Shown: one piece after another, positions 1 through 6,945 of the stretch
Layout: each line of letters starts with the position of its first letter
Position numbering within the stretch: position 1 is the stretch's first letter
DNA from: Prevotella sp.
GTDB taxonomy: Bacteria; Bacteroidota; Bacteroidia; Bacteroidales; Bacteroidaceae
DNA: 64,000 nt
Assembly (NCBI GenBank): GCA_017475005.1
Contig: JAFVGI010000029.1
Location: 1-64,000 of the forward strand
Direction of reading: 5' to 3'
The notes under the pieces: generated by a model
Database searches by the model: none
What the model was told of the DNA's origin: nothing
The model's input: the letters and a program-made list of their open reading frames with translations, nothing else
Translations under genes and position numbers: made by a program

Positions 1-927
1 ATCATCGAGTACGATGACATGCCGCTCGGCATCAAGGATGTCAAGACGAAACAGAGGACAAATTACCTGCGTTACAACCGTCCGTTCACCAGAGACAAGG
101 CCGTGACCATCATGCTGCCGTTCGACTTCCGCAAGAACGATATCAGGCGGGGTGAATATGACAACATTTCGGAGGGAAAGTTCTACGAGTTCGCAGGCAT
201 TGAGGAAGTGCCGTTTAACATGTGGATTGCCGTGATGAAGGAAGTGGGCGTGGAAGGCTCTAACGAAACGACTGAGACCACGATGAAGGCCAACACGCCG
301 TATCTCTTCATGCCTGGCGAGGACGCTAAATACCTCTACTTCACTAATGGGGACGACTACTACCAAGGCTTCGATATCTTCACTGAGGGTTACGAACGCG
401 GTAACAAGCAGACCGAGTACGACGGCAGCGATGGCACATATTCGTGGAACAAATGGAATTTCATTGGCACCTACCAGCCGCGCTACTGGAGCGACAGCGA
501 GAACCCTGAGGAAATCGGCAAGGTGTATGGCTTCGCAGGGAATACCAAGGAGGTGGACGAACAACTCGTCGTGGCCGGCGACTTCGTGAGGGCGAAGAGC
601 GGCGCGAAGATTCGCCCAACATCATGCTATTTAGAGTGGGTTAAGCCTGAGGACTCAGAGCAGGAACCTAATTCTGCCTCTGCCCGAAGAATGACTCGCT
701 CTGCCTCTAACGAAGTAGAACTGCCACAGCGCATCACTGTCAAACTTGTAGGAGCCAATGGCGAGGTGACCAGCATCGGCACTTTATCAGTTGACAATGG
801 ACAATTGACAATTGACAATTATGCTGGCGCTGACGATTGGTACGACCTGCAGGGCAGAAAGCTCAGCGGCAAGCCCAGCACCAAGGGCATCTATATCAAC
901 AATGGTAAAAAGATTGTAATTGAATAA
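1..927 (+). CDS. C-terminal part of a secreted/surface protein (5' end outside window)
   Basis: The frame is open from the first base, so the gene starts upstream and only the last 308 codons are seen. The visible part is rich in Asp, Glu and aromatic residues and has no catalytic motif I recognise. It ends with YDLQGRKLSGKPSTKGIYI followed by a short basic/hydrophobic tail. That ending is common in secreted Prevotella proteins and resembles a type IX secretion sorting tail. Just before the tail, bases 790-820 are a tandem TTGACAA-type repeat read as VDNGQLTIDNY, one of several repeat insertions in coding DNA here. A 41-residue peptide gene follows 13 bases later and a terminator closes the unit. 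Surface location is inferred; the function is unknown. Confidence 0.75.
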   Translation: MIEYDDMPLGIKDVKTKQRTNYLRYNRPFTRDKAVTIMLPFDFRKNDIRRGEYDNISEGKFYEFAGIEEVPFNMWIAVMKEVGVEGSNETTETTMKANTPYLFMPGEDAKYLYFTNGDDYYQGFDIFTEGYERGNKQTEYDGSDGTYSWNKWNFIGTYQPRYWSDSENPEEIGKVYGFAGNTKEVDEQLVVAGDFVRAKSGAKIRPTSCYLEWVKPEDSEQEPNSASARRMTRSASNEVELPQRITVKLVGANGEVTSIGTLSVDNGQLTIDNYAGADDWYDLQGRKLSGKPSTKGIYINNGKKIVIE

Positions 928-940
928 GGAGGACACAGCA

Positions 941-1066
941 ATGAAAAAGAGAGCATACAAGAAACCTTCAATGAGAGTAGTCGAGCTGCAACATAGGACA
1001 TGCCTGCTTCAGGCAAGTGGCACTCCGCCCAACGAAATCCCCGACTACGATGACTGGATGGAATAA
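941..1066 (+). CDS. Small peptide of 41 residues with a strong ribosome binding site
   Basis: An ATG at 941 opens a 41-codon frame that begins MKKRAYKKPSMRVVELQ and ends with an acidic tail (IPDYDDWME). AAGGAGG lies 8-9 bases before the ATG; such a clear Shine-Dalgarno site is rare in this phylum and supports translation. The layout is a basic N-terminus, a Val/Leu stretch, then CLLQASG and an acidic end. It recalls the short MKK-x-Y-x-x-P peptides often found beside Bacteroidales surface-protein genes, which are usually left unnamed. It lies 13 bases after the surface-protein gene and before a terminator, so it is probably co-transcribed. Function unknown; I did not invent one. Confidence 0.6.
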   Translation: MKKRAYKKPSMRVVELQHRTCLLQASGTPPNEIPDYDDWME

Positions 1067-1110
1067 AAGACAGAGAAACTCATGAACATGTCTAACCATC
1101 ATAATGACGA

Positions 1111-1156
1111 ACGCCCTCCGCCGGAAGGGGGAGCCTCCCCCGGCGGGGCGTTTTTT
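1111..1156 (+). terminator. Rho-independent terminator
   Basis: A long GC-rich stem (ACGCC-CTCCGCCGG paired with CCGGCGG-GGCGT) surrounds an inner GGGG/CCCC arm and is followed by TTTTTT. It closes the surface protein/small peptide unit and separates it from the palindrome array that starts at 1162. Confidence 0.9.
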
Positions 1157-1161
1157 AGAGC

Positions 1162-1332
1162 CCATGAGCATGAATAAATCGGGTCATGATCATGAACAGA
1201 ATCGGTCATGTATCATGAATGGATTGAATCATGTATCATGAATTGACCTAATCATGTATCATGAATGAAGTGAATCATGTATCATGACTGAACCTAATCA
1301 TGTATCATGAACGGAAACGGGCATGATAATGA
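1162..1332. repeat. Tandem array of eight near-palindromic 13-mers, 22-23 bp period
   Basis: The core TCATGTATCATGA is repeated exactly at 1206, 1229, 1252, 1275 and 1298, a fixed 23-bp step. A 12-base perfect palindrome TCATGATCATGA at 1184 and degenerate copies at 1162 and 1321 extend the series. Ten-base spacers differ in sequence but show a weak two-unit pattern: spacers 1219-1228 and 1265-1274 end in TGAA, while 1242-1251 and 1288-1297 end in CCTAA. The array ends about 44 bases before the HU-like gene start. It looks like a multi-site operator or nucleoprotein assembly site; that role is inference. Confidence 0.9.
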
Positions 1333-1376
1333 CGTTATAAAATCATTTAAATATTAACCTTAAAAACAAAAAAACT

Positions 1377-1886
1377 ATGATTAGTTTGATTAAGATGAAG
1401 GGTTTGAACCTTCAGACAAAGGAGCTTATCTACTATCCAAAGTGGACACGTATTTCAACCGTCAATGAGACGCAGCTGGCAAAGCGCATGGCTCGCGGAA
1501 GCACGTTCTCGGTGGGCGAGATTAACGGTGTGTTTGCCGATTTCCCACAGAGTATCATCGACGAACTGCTGAACGGCAACGCAGTAAGCATCGACGGACT
1601 GGGCACATTCAAACTGCGTGTGCAGGGCAAGAGCCAGCCGGAGAAGAAGTTGGTTACGAGTGCCGGTGCAAAGATTACCGTGCTGTTCGAGCCTGCTGCC
1701 GAGCTGACGAGCCGTCTGAACGACGAGAAGGAGTTTCGCTTCGTAGAGGTGCCAACCGCAGAAGGTCAGCAGGATGCCGATGACCAGGGTGGCGACACGC
1801 CAACGCCTACGCCAACACCGACGCCTGATGGCGGCGACCCTGACAATGGTGGCGGCGACAACACCGGAGGCGGCGACGAAGGTTAA
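1377..1886 (+). CDS. HU-like DNA-binding protein (HU-HIG type) with Pro/Thr and Gly/Asp tail
   Basis: 169 residues. Residues 1 to about 125 resemble the Bacteroidetes HU-HIG family, a variant of the histone-like HU/IHF fold that bends DNA. Recognisable segments include TQLAKRMARGSTFSVGEIN, a FADFPQSIIDELLNGNAV helix region and the VSIDGLGTFKLRVQGKS hairpin that corresponds to the HU DNA-binding arm. The C-terminus is a TPTPTPTPT linker followed by GGDPDNGGGDNTGGGDEG, an acidic, flexible tail. ATG 1377 is used; an internal Met at 1395 is the alternative. There is no ribosome binding site, only an A-rich leader. The gene stands alone behind a terminator and the eight-copy palindrome array, which makes autoregulation or array binding an attractive inference. 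DNA target and role are not known. Confidence 0.8.
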   Translation: MISLIKMKGLNLQTKELIYYPKWTRISTVNETQLAKRMARGSTFSVGEINGVFADFPQSIIDELLNGNAVSIDGLGTFKLRVQGKSQPEKKLVTSAGAKITVLFEPAAELTSRLNDEKEFRFVEVPTAEGQQDADDQGGDTPTPTPTPTPDGGDPDNGGGDNTGGGDEG

Positions 1887-2048
1887 TCAAAGCGCCCACG
1901 GCGCTTCGCTACGAAAACGAAAACCTTCGCTCGGGCGGATTTGAAATCCGGCCGCATTGAATATAAGCATTTGTAATGCGAGAAAATTTTGGATTGCAAA
2001 TCCAAATATTAAGTGCAGTCGGATTGCAAATCCGCCTGAACGGAAAAA
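1887..2048. repeat. Cluster of short perfect hairpins (REP-like)
   Basis: Five small inverted repeats sit close together: AGCGCC-CAC-GGCGCT (1891-1905), CGGATTTGAAATCCG (1936-1950), GCATTTGTAATGC (1967-1979), TTGGATTGCAAATCCAA (1989-2005) and CGGATTGCAAATCCG (2020-2034). Three share the GGATT-GCA/TGA-AATCC core. The series resembles REP/BIME-type intergenic repeats. No RAYT transposase is present in the window. The span lies between convergent genes and contains no credible reading frame. Confidence 0.7.
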
Positions 2049-2073
2049 ACTTGAAACTTGAAACTTGAAACTA

Positions 2074-2107
2074 AATGGCGCAGGATGTTTTTGCATTCTG
2101 CGCCATT
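2074..2107. terminator. 14-bp stem hairpin between convergent genes
   Basis: AATGGCGCAGGATG (2074-2087) pairs with CATTCTGCGCCATT (2094-2107) with one G-U pair and a T-rich loop. No clear T-tract follows on either strand, so it may be a bidirectional terminator or an mRNA-end protector. Tandem TTGAAAC copies precede it (2051-2070) and TTAACC heptamers follow (2112-2141). Confidence 0.5.
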
Positions 2108-2142
2108 GTCGCTAACCGTTAACCTTTAACCTTTAACCGTTA

Positions 2143-5100
2143 TCAGTACGCCACCTTCTTCGACGTTACTTTGCCATCCTGCATGATGGTGCGCATGATG
2201 CAGATGCCTTGTTCAGGGGCTGCTATGCGCTGACCTGACATGTTGTAGTATTCTACACGCACTGGGGTAGTGCTGCCCTTTGCTGCATCTATGCCGTCAG
2301 GACCGCCGAAGTGGTATTCTATATAGACAATGACACACTGCTGCTCACCAGTGTTTGTGAAGGTGAACTTGTCTGGCACATTGTTGAGAGTGAATGATAC
2401 GGCATTAGGATTGTCTCTCGGAGCATCGAGGTCGAGAACCGTGGTGGTCGTCTCTGTGTAGTTTACGCCTGCCACTTCCTTCCAATAGCTGGTGCGGCTT
2501 GAACTGTTGGTGCCTGTAACACTGTAGAGAATAACCTTCGTAGCCTTTGCGCCTTCTGGCATGAAGACGGTGTTCTGTGCTCCGTTGGAAAGTTTTATCG
2601 GGGTACGTTCCAATATCTGGTCATTGTATGGAATCTGCATCTTTGGAGAGTTGCCGCCAGAGGTATATGCTTTTGTGAGGTTTCCTGTGCAAACTATAGA
2701 GAAGCCATATGCCTCGTCATTGGCAGCGCCTTCCATCATGTTGTTGACACCACTGTTGTCATAGCTCTTTGCTACCATGTTGCCCCATGCAAGGAGGGCT
2801 GTCTTTGTCTCGCCGGCTGGTTCTGGGGTAGGCTCTGGATTGACATCAGGATTCTCCTCTCCACCAACAACCTTCAGGACGCCTTTGGTATAGAGTTCGC
2901 TGGTGTCCCATGTCTGTCCTTCTCCAGGGGTGGCAGGCTGTATCTCGCCAAAAGTGCCTGTAACCTTGCCGAGACCGGAGAACTTGAATATCTGATATTC
3001 CGTTCCTGCATACGGAGCCTCTTCCATCTGCTCGCCGCCGTTGATTTGCAATACGGAAGTAGAGCTGAGAGTCGTGGTGCTCTTCAGGGTGATGGTATTG
3101 CTTTTGGTACGGTTCGCAAGAACGTTGAGGGCTGCTGTGCCATTGAGTTTCAGGGTGCTGCTGAATGTCAGGCCTCTGCCATTGACGAGGGTATCGCCAA
3201 CCTGCAACGTAGCACCCGTGCTGATGGTTGTAGCAGCAGCCAGAGTACCTGTTCCGGCAAGTGTAGCACCCGTCTGTACTGTGACAGCACCAGTGCCGCT
3301 GTGTGTGCCATTGACGATGAGACGTCCCTTGCTGACGGTTGTCGTGCCACTATATACATTGTTACCTGTCAGACGCCAGTCACCGGAACCTTGCTTCACA
3401 ATGGTAGTAGTGCCAGGATGGGTGCCTGCCTGGTCATTGTTGTTGATGACGCCTCGGAAGGTTTCGTCGGTATTTGCACCGCCGACAACCCATGTGCCAG
3501 TACCCTTGGCCTTTACATTGAAGCCCGCAAGAACAGTACCGGCATCGCCTGACAGACCGCCGAGATAGTAGGTGACGGAGGTCTTACCACAGTTGATGGA
3601 GGCATTACCTTTCAGAGTGATGGTAGCATTCTTAACACCGACACCATTGCGGAGGGCAAACTGACTCTGTCCTGCCTTGCCGGTACCATTGACGATAAGC
3701 TTGCCGGTGAAGTTGTCCCAGTTACCTTCTATATATTCACGCAAATAGTGGACATTCCATGTGAGGGTGCCCTTACCCGTTACGGAACACTTGTTGGTAT
3801 TCCACAGGTCGAAGTCAACAGTTGAAGTAGTTCCTTCTGCCACCTCGATAGGGAAGTTGTATGTAACGCTTGCCTCATTCTTACCGACAGTCACAAACTT
3901 ACCTCCCTGCATCATCAGCTTTGACACTGTGCCGAGCCCAGCCTCTGAAACTGTCTTGCTGTTCAGCTTCAGCGTGCCGCCCTTCATGACGAGGTTGCCG
4001 TCATACTTAAAGAAGTTTTCGGTATTTACAGCAACGGTTCCTGCACCATTGACGATGAGGTCGCCCTGGCCTTCTATGCTGCCGTTCATGGTAACCGTGG
4101 CAACGCTATTGGAGATGTTGAATTCTGTGTTGTTATAGAGTGTGGCAGAACGGTCTGTGGTTGTAGAAGAGCCGGTATATTTATACACGCCGCCATCCAT
4201 AATCCAGTTTTGCGCAAACTCCTGACTCATGCCGAGACCACTGGCAACACCGCCATTCTTCAGTGAAGAGAACTCATACGTTCCCTTATGAAGCACCGTA
4301 GCACCTTCATATTGCTGTGGGCTGGCAATGGTGAGTGTGCCTTCGCCGGTCTTGTTCATGGAAGCCGAACCACTGATATATCCTGTGCCATCGATGGTGA
4401 CATTGGCGTCAGAACGTACTACGACAGCTGTCTTCTCGGTTGGTTCTGTGAGGGTGATTACCTCGTCTGTTGCAGGAGCTATGAGCCATTCGCCTTCTCC
4501 ATTGCCGTCAAAGGTCTCTGCGTCGATGATGTCTGTCTGCTCAGGACGTGTCTTGACAGTGATTACGGATGTATAGTCAGACTTCTTGTCGCCCAGGAAT
4601 GAGCAAAGACGCACCTTGTATGCCGTTGCCGGCTTCAGGCTTTCGTCTGCAATGAGGAATGATGTCACTCCAGCTTCTGTCCTGCCGACCTCTACATAAT
4701 CCGAACCTTTCAGCATCTCGACAATAAATCCTTCTTCATTGTCAGTAAAGTCGCTCCAGCTGATAGTAAGGCTTGTCGGGGTAGCATCTGCCAGCTCTGG
4801 CAGCATAGGAGGACGGAGATAGAATTGTCTGTCTTCTATTGTTATGGAGTTGATATAGTTCTCGATGTTGGCATAACCGTTGCTTGCTATCGTCATAGCA
4901 TCATTGACACTTGGGTTGGTGCCGTTGGCATTCTCCCAATCGTCTGGCATACCGTCATTGTCTGTATCAGTGCGCTTGGTGCCTGCATACATCTTCCATG
5001 TCGTAGGAACGCCGATGGGGAGTTCGTTCTCATTGGTGATGAGCTTACCCTTGGTGCCAAAACTTAAAACCTCGTCAACCATGTAGCAGTCTGCTATGTC

Positions 5101-6102
5101 ACGATATGGCAGTGAAGCACCTACCTCTGGCAGCAGCTTTGCTATCAGGTCATTGGCTGACCATTTCTCCAATGTAGGGTAGGAGTATGGTTGTGACTGA
5201 CGGTCGCCGCCGCCTGTGCCTGTGAAAAGGCTTGGGTTATTCACTCCGTCACGATTGGAGTCTTGCCAGTTGTCAATGCCATAGAAGTGGAAATCGCTGT
5301 TACCGCCTGTCAGACCATCGCCACCGCCGGCAGGACCGTTGATGAAGAGGTTGTTCTCAATGTTTACGTATGAAGACCCCTCTGAGTCGCCACCCATGTT
5401 GTAGGCGTAGTTCTTCCAGTTATATACAATGTTGTTGACATACTGGTTGACACCTTTTACCTTGAAGTTACGGGTGGAGTTATCTACAAGCAGAATGCGA
5501 TAGAGTGTGATATTGTCTGCCTGCATCAGACCACCTGCCGAGTGTGTCATCAAACCCTGTCCTACGATAGAGTTCATCAGGGTGATGTTCTGTGGCGCAG
5601 TGCCTTTGTTGTCCCAGTTCACAGAGAAGTTCTCATCCTGTCCCCATGAAAAAGAGCAGTGGTCGAAAATCATGTTCTGACCATTCGCAATGCCTGCTGC
5701 ATCCTTGTCTTTTGTTCCAACAGCACCCATTCTGAAACGCATGTAGCGTACTATGATGTTGTCTGAACCTGAGAAGGATACACCGTCACCATAGACAGTG
5801 ATACCCTCACCAGGGGCTGTCTGACCTGCCACATACAGGTTCTTCGCAAATGATATGCGTGAGTTGATTCTTATTACTCCCGCAACGTCAAAGACGACAA
5901 TGCGGTTTGGCTGACTGACAGCATCACGCAATGAACCACTACCTGAATCATTGAGGTTGGTCACATGATACACAGTGCCTGTTCTGCCGCCTGTAGCAAA
6001 GCGACCCCATCCCTGTGCACCAGGGAAGGCAAGCTGCTGCTGGGCACTCATGCTGACACATATTGCCAACAGTACCAAAATCAGATTTAGCTTTGTTTTC
6101 AT
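2143..6102 (-). CDS. Secreted modular pectate lyase (PL1) with FN3, beta-strand repeats and T9SS-like tail
   Basis: 1319 residues. A signal peptide ends near residue 20 (SMSAQ). Residues about 22-420 match polysaccharide lyase family 1: FPGAQGWGRFATGGRTGTVY at the start, the parallel-beta-helix pattern with IIVRYMRFRMG, and the usual DTDNDGMPDDWE and YANIENYIN end. A fibronectin III domain covers about 430-520. From about 545 to 1040 come strand repeats of the autotransporter-associated type (for example GTTTVSKGRLIVNGTHSG). A pale linker PDVNPEPTPEP near 1090 leads to a beta-rich module and a C-terminal YYNMSGQRIAAPEQGICIM sorting-type tail. PL1 enzymes cleave pectate by beta-elimination, so the product probably acts on plant pectin at the cell surface. 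The gene is not next to a SusC/D pair. Its upstream region carries GTTAGTTTGTTAG repeats. Family assignment is firm; substrate is inferred. Confidence 0.85.
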   Translation of the reverse strand: MKTKLNLILVLLAICVSMSAQQQLAFPGAQGWGRFATGGRTGTVYHVTNLNDSGSGSLRDAVSQPNRIVVFDVAGVIRINSRISFAKNLYVAGQTAPGEGITVYGDGVSFSGSDNIIVRYMRFRMGAVGTKDKDAAGIANGQNMIFDHCSFSWGQDENFSVNWDNKGTAPQNITLMNSIVGQGLMTHSAGGLMQADNITLYRILLVDNSTRNFKVKGVNQYVNNIVYNWKNYAYNMGGDSEGSSYVNIENNLFINGPAGGGDGLTGGNSDFHFYGIDNWQDSNRDGVNNPSLFTGTGGGDRQSQPYSYPTLEKWSANDLIAKLLPEVGASLPYRDIADCYMVDEVLSFGTKGKLITNENELPIGVPTTWKMYAGTKRTDTDNDGMPDDWENANGTNPSVNDAMTIASNGYANIENYINSITIEDRQFYLRPPMLPELADATPTSLTISWSDFTDNEEGFIVEMLKGSDYVEVGRTEAGVTSFLIADESLKPATAYKVRLCSFLGDKKSDYTSVITVKTRPEQTDIIDAETFDGNGEGEWLIAPATDEVITLTEPTEKTAVVVRSDANVTIDGTGYISGSASMNKTGEGTLTIASPQQYEGATVLHKGTYEFSSLKNGGVASGLGMSQEFAQNWIMDGGVYKYTGSSTTTDRSATLYNNTEFNISNSVATVTMNGSIEGQGDLIVNGAGTVAVNTENFFKYDGNLVMKGGTLKLNSKTVSEAGLGTVSKLMMQGGKFVTVGKNEASVTYNFPIEVAEGTTSTVDFDLWNTNKCSVTGKGTLTWNVHYLREYIEGNWDNFTGKLIVNGTGKAGQSQFALRNGVGVKNATITLKGNASINCGKTSVTYYLGGLSGDAGTVLAGFNVKAKGTGTWVVGGANTDETFRGVINNNDQAGTHPGTTTIVKQGSGDWRLTGNNVYSGTTTVSKGRLIVNGTHSGTGAVTVQTGATLAGTGTLAAATTISTGATLQVGDTLVNGRGLTFSSTLKLNGTAALNVLANRTKSNTITLKSTTTLSSTSVLQINGGEQMEEAPYAGTEYQIFKFSGLGKVTGTFGEIQPATPGEGQTWDTSELYTKGVLKVVGGEENPDVNPEPTPEPAGETKTALLAWGNMVAKSYDNSGVNNMMEGAANDEAYGFSIVCTGNLTKAYTSGGNSPKMQIPYNDQILERTPIKLSNGAQNTVFMPEGAKATKVILYSVTGTNSSSRTSYWKEVAGVNYTETTTTVLDLDAPRDNPNAVSFTLNNVPDKFTFTNTGEQQCVIVYIEYHFGGPDGIDAAKGSTTPVRVEYYNMSGQRIAAPEQGICIMRTIMQDGKVTSKKVAY

Positions 6103-6176
6103 AGGTCTTCCGATAAAATTTGTGTGTGAGTTAGTTTGTTAGTCAGTTAGTTAGTTTATTTTTATCGGTTTGGGGG

Positions 6177-6401
6177 TTAATATTCCTCTTCATCAAACAG
6201 AAAATCCTCTTTTGTCGGATAGTCTGGCCAGATGTCTTCGATAGATTCATAAACTAAGTCTTCCTCATCATCAAGTTCCTGAAGGTTCTCTATTACCTCC
6301 ATAGAAATGCCACTGCGAATGGCATAATCAAGCAACTCTTCTTTCGTTGCTGGAAATGGTGCATCCTCCAAACGAGATGCAAGTTCTAGTGTCCAATACA
6401 T
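6177..6401 (-). CDS. DUF2795 small acidic protein
   Basis: 74 residues. The central ATKEELLDYAIRSGISMEVIENLQEL followed by YESIEDIWPDYP is the hallmark of the DUF2795 family, small proteins conserved in Bacteroidales, often next to replication or cell-cycle genes. It is strongly acidic at the C-terminus (FLFDEEEY). No enzymatic motif is present. The gene is the second of two small genes upstream (in transcription order) of the pectate lyase, but is separated from it by a repeat-filled gap, so co-transcription is uncertain. Function unknown. Confidence 0.75.
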   Translation of the reverse strand: MYWTLELASRLEDAPFPATKEELLDYAIRSGISMEVIENLQELDDEEDLVYESIEDIWPDYPTKEDFLFDEEEY

Positions 6402-6422
6402 AATGAAATATAGTTTTTATTT

Positions 6423-6500
6423 ATTATTACTTTTAATTTCTTAATTTCTTAACTCTTAACTCCCCAATAATTGTCAATTATCAATTGTCAATTCTTTACT
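6423..6500. repeat. Intergenic short tandem repeats
   Basis: TTAATTTCTTAATTTC, TTAACTCTTAACTC and ATTGTCAATTATCAATTGTC motifs run between the DUF2795 gene and its upstream neighbour. These are 7-8 bp period copies of the type seen throughout the window. Confidence 0.7.
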
Positions 6501-6866
6501 TCACACCTTCATTATCCTATAATGTTCCGGCTCTCGGTCTAAGGCTCTAATGGCGATGCCCATATCAACCATGTCATAGGTGATGTAGCGCCCCTCGATA
6601 TATTTCTGCCATTCGTCACTGTCTTCCAGTCTGCCTTCCACAATGGCATATTCCTTGTCTTTCAGCGCATTGGCAACCCTGTATCTCAGCTCCAGCTTCC
6701 TTATCTCCCGATCGCTATCGTCAGGATGCTGGCGGCGGATGTCTTCATAGGCATAGTAGGGATAGTCTTCCTTTATTACGTCTGTGAGAAAGGCGTAGTC
6801 GGTCTTTGACTCTATGCCGAAACCCTTGTCCTGCCACCATCTCTTCAACCACTCATTGCAATTCAT
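6501..6866 (-). CDS. Short protein resembling a methyltransferase that lost its SAM core
   Basis: 121 residues. The N-terminus (RWWQDKGFGIESKTDYAFL, then YPYYAYEDIRR) looks like the opening of a Bacteroidetes class I SAM-dependent methyltransferase family that starts with a GFGIxSP-type motif and YYAY. The end (YAIVEGRLEDSDEWQKYIEG, then ITYDMVDMGIAIRALDREPE and a YRIMKV finish) looks like the final strands of the same family. The glycine-rich SAM-binding core of roughly 130 residues that should lie between is absent, and the reading frame runs through without interruption. Either it is an internal-deletion derivative or a separate short family. No catalytic function should be assumed. The resemblance is from memory of the family pattern, not from an alignment. 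Confidence 0.55.
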   Translation of the reverse strand: MNCNEWLKRWWQDKGFGIESKTDYAFLTDVIKEDYPYYAYEDIRRQHPDDSDREIRKLELRYRVANALKDKEYAIVEGRLEDSDEWQKYIEGRYITYDMVDMGIAIRALDREPEHYRIMKV

Positions 6867-6945
6867 AATTCATAATGCATAATGCATAATTGTCTCTAAC
6901 CGTTAAACGTTAACCGTTAAACGTTACCCTCTAAACTCTAAACTC
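6867..6945. repeat. Heptamer arrays between two minus-strand genes
   Basis: Three different 7-bp series follow one another: ATTCATA/ATGCATA, AACCGTT/AAACGTT and CTCTAAA. Each is repeated two to four times without spacer. Confidence 0.8.

Noticed and set aside
968..1171. 67-codon minus-strand frame
   Set aside because: It is opposite the small peptide and the terminator; the codons read the terminator stem.
1162..1332. CRISPR array
   Set aside because: The repeat is 13 bases, spacers are 10 bases and partly alike, and no cas genes are near. It fits a tandem protein-binding array better.
3041..3568. Long open frames on the plus strand opposite the pectate lyase
   Set aside because: They are antisense to a strong protein match and have no family features; the strand-repeat composition keeps them open.
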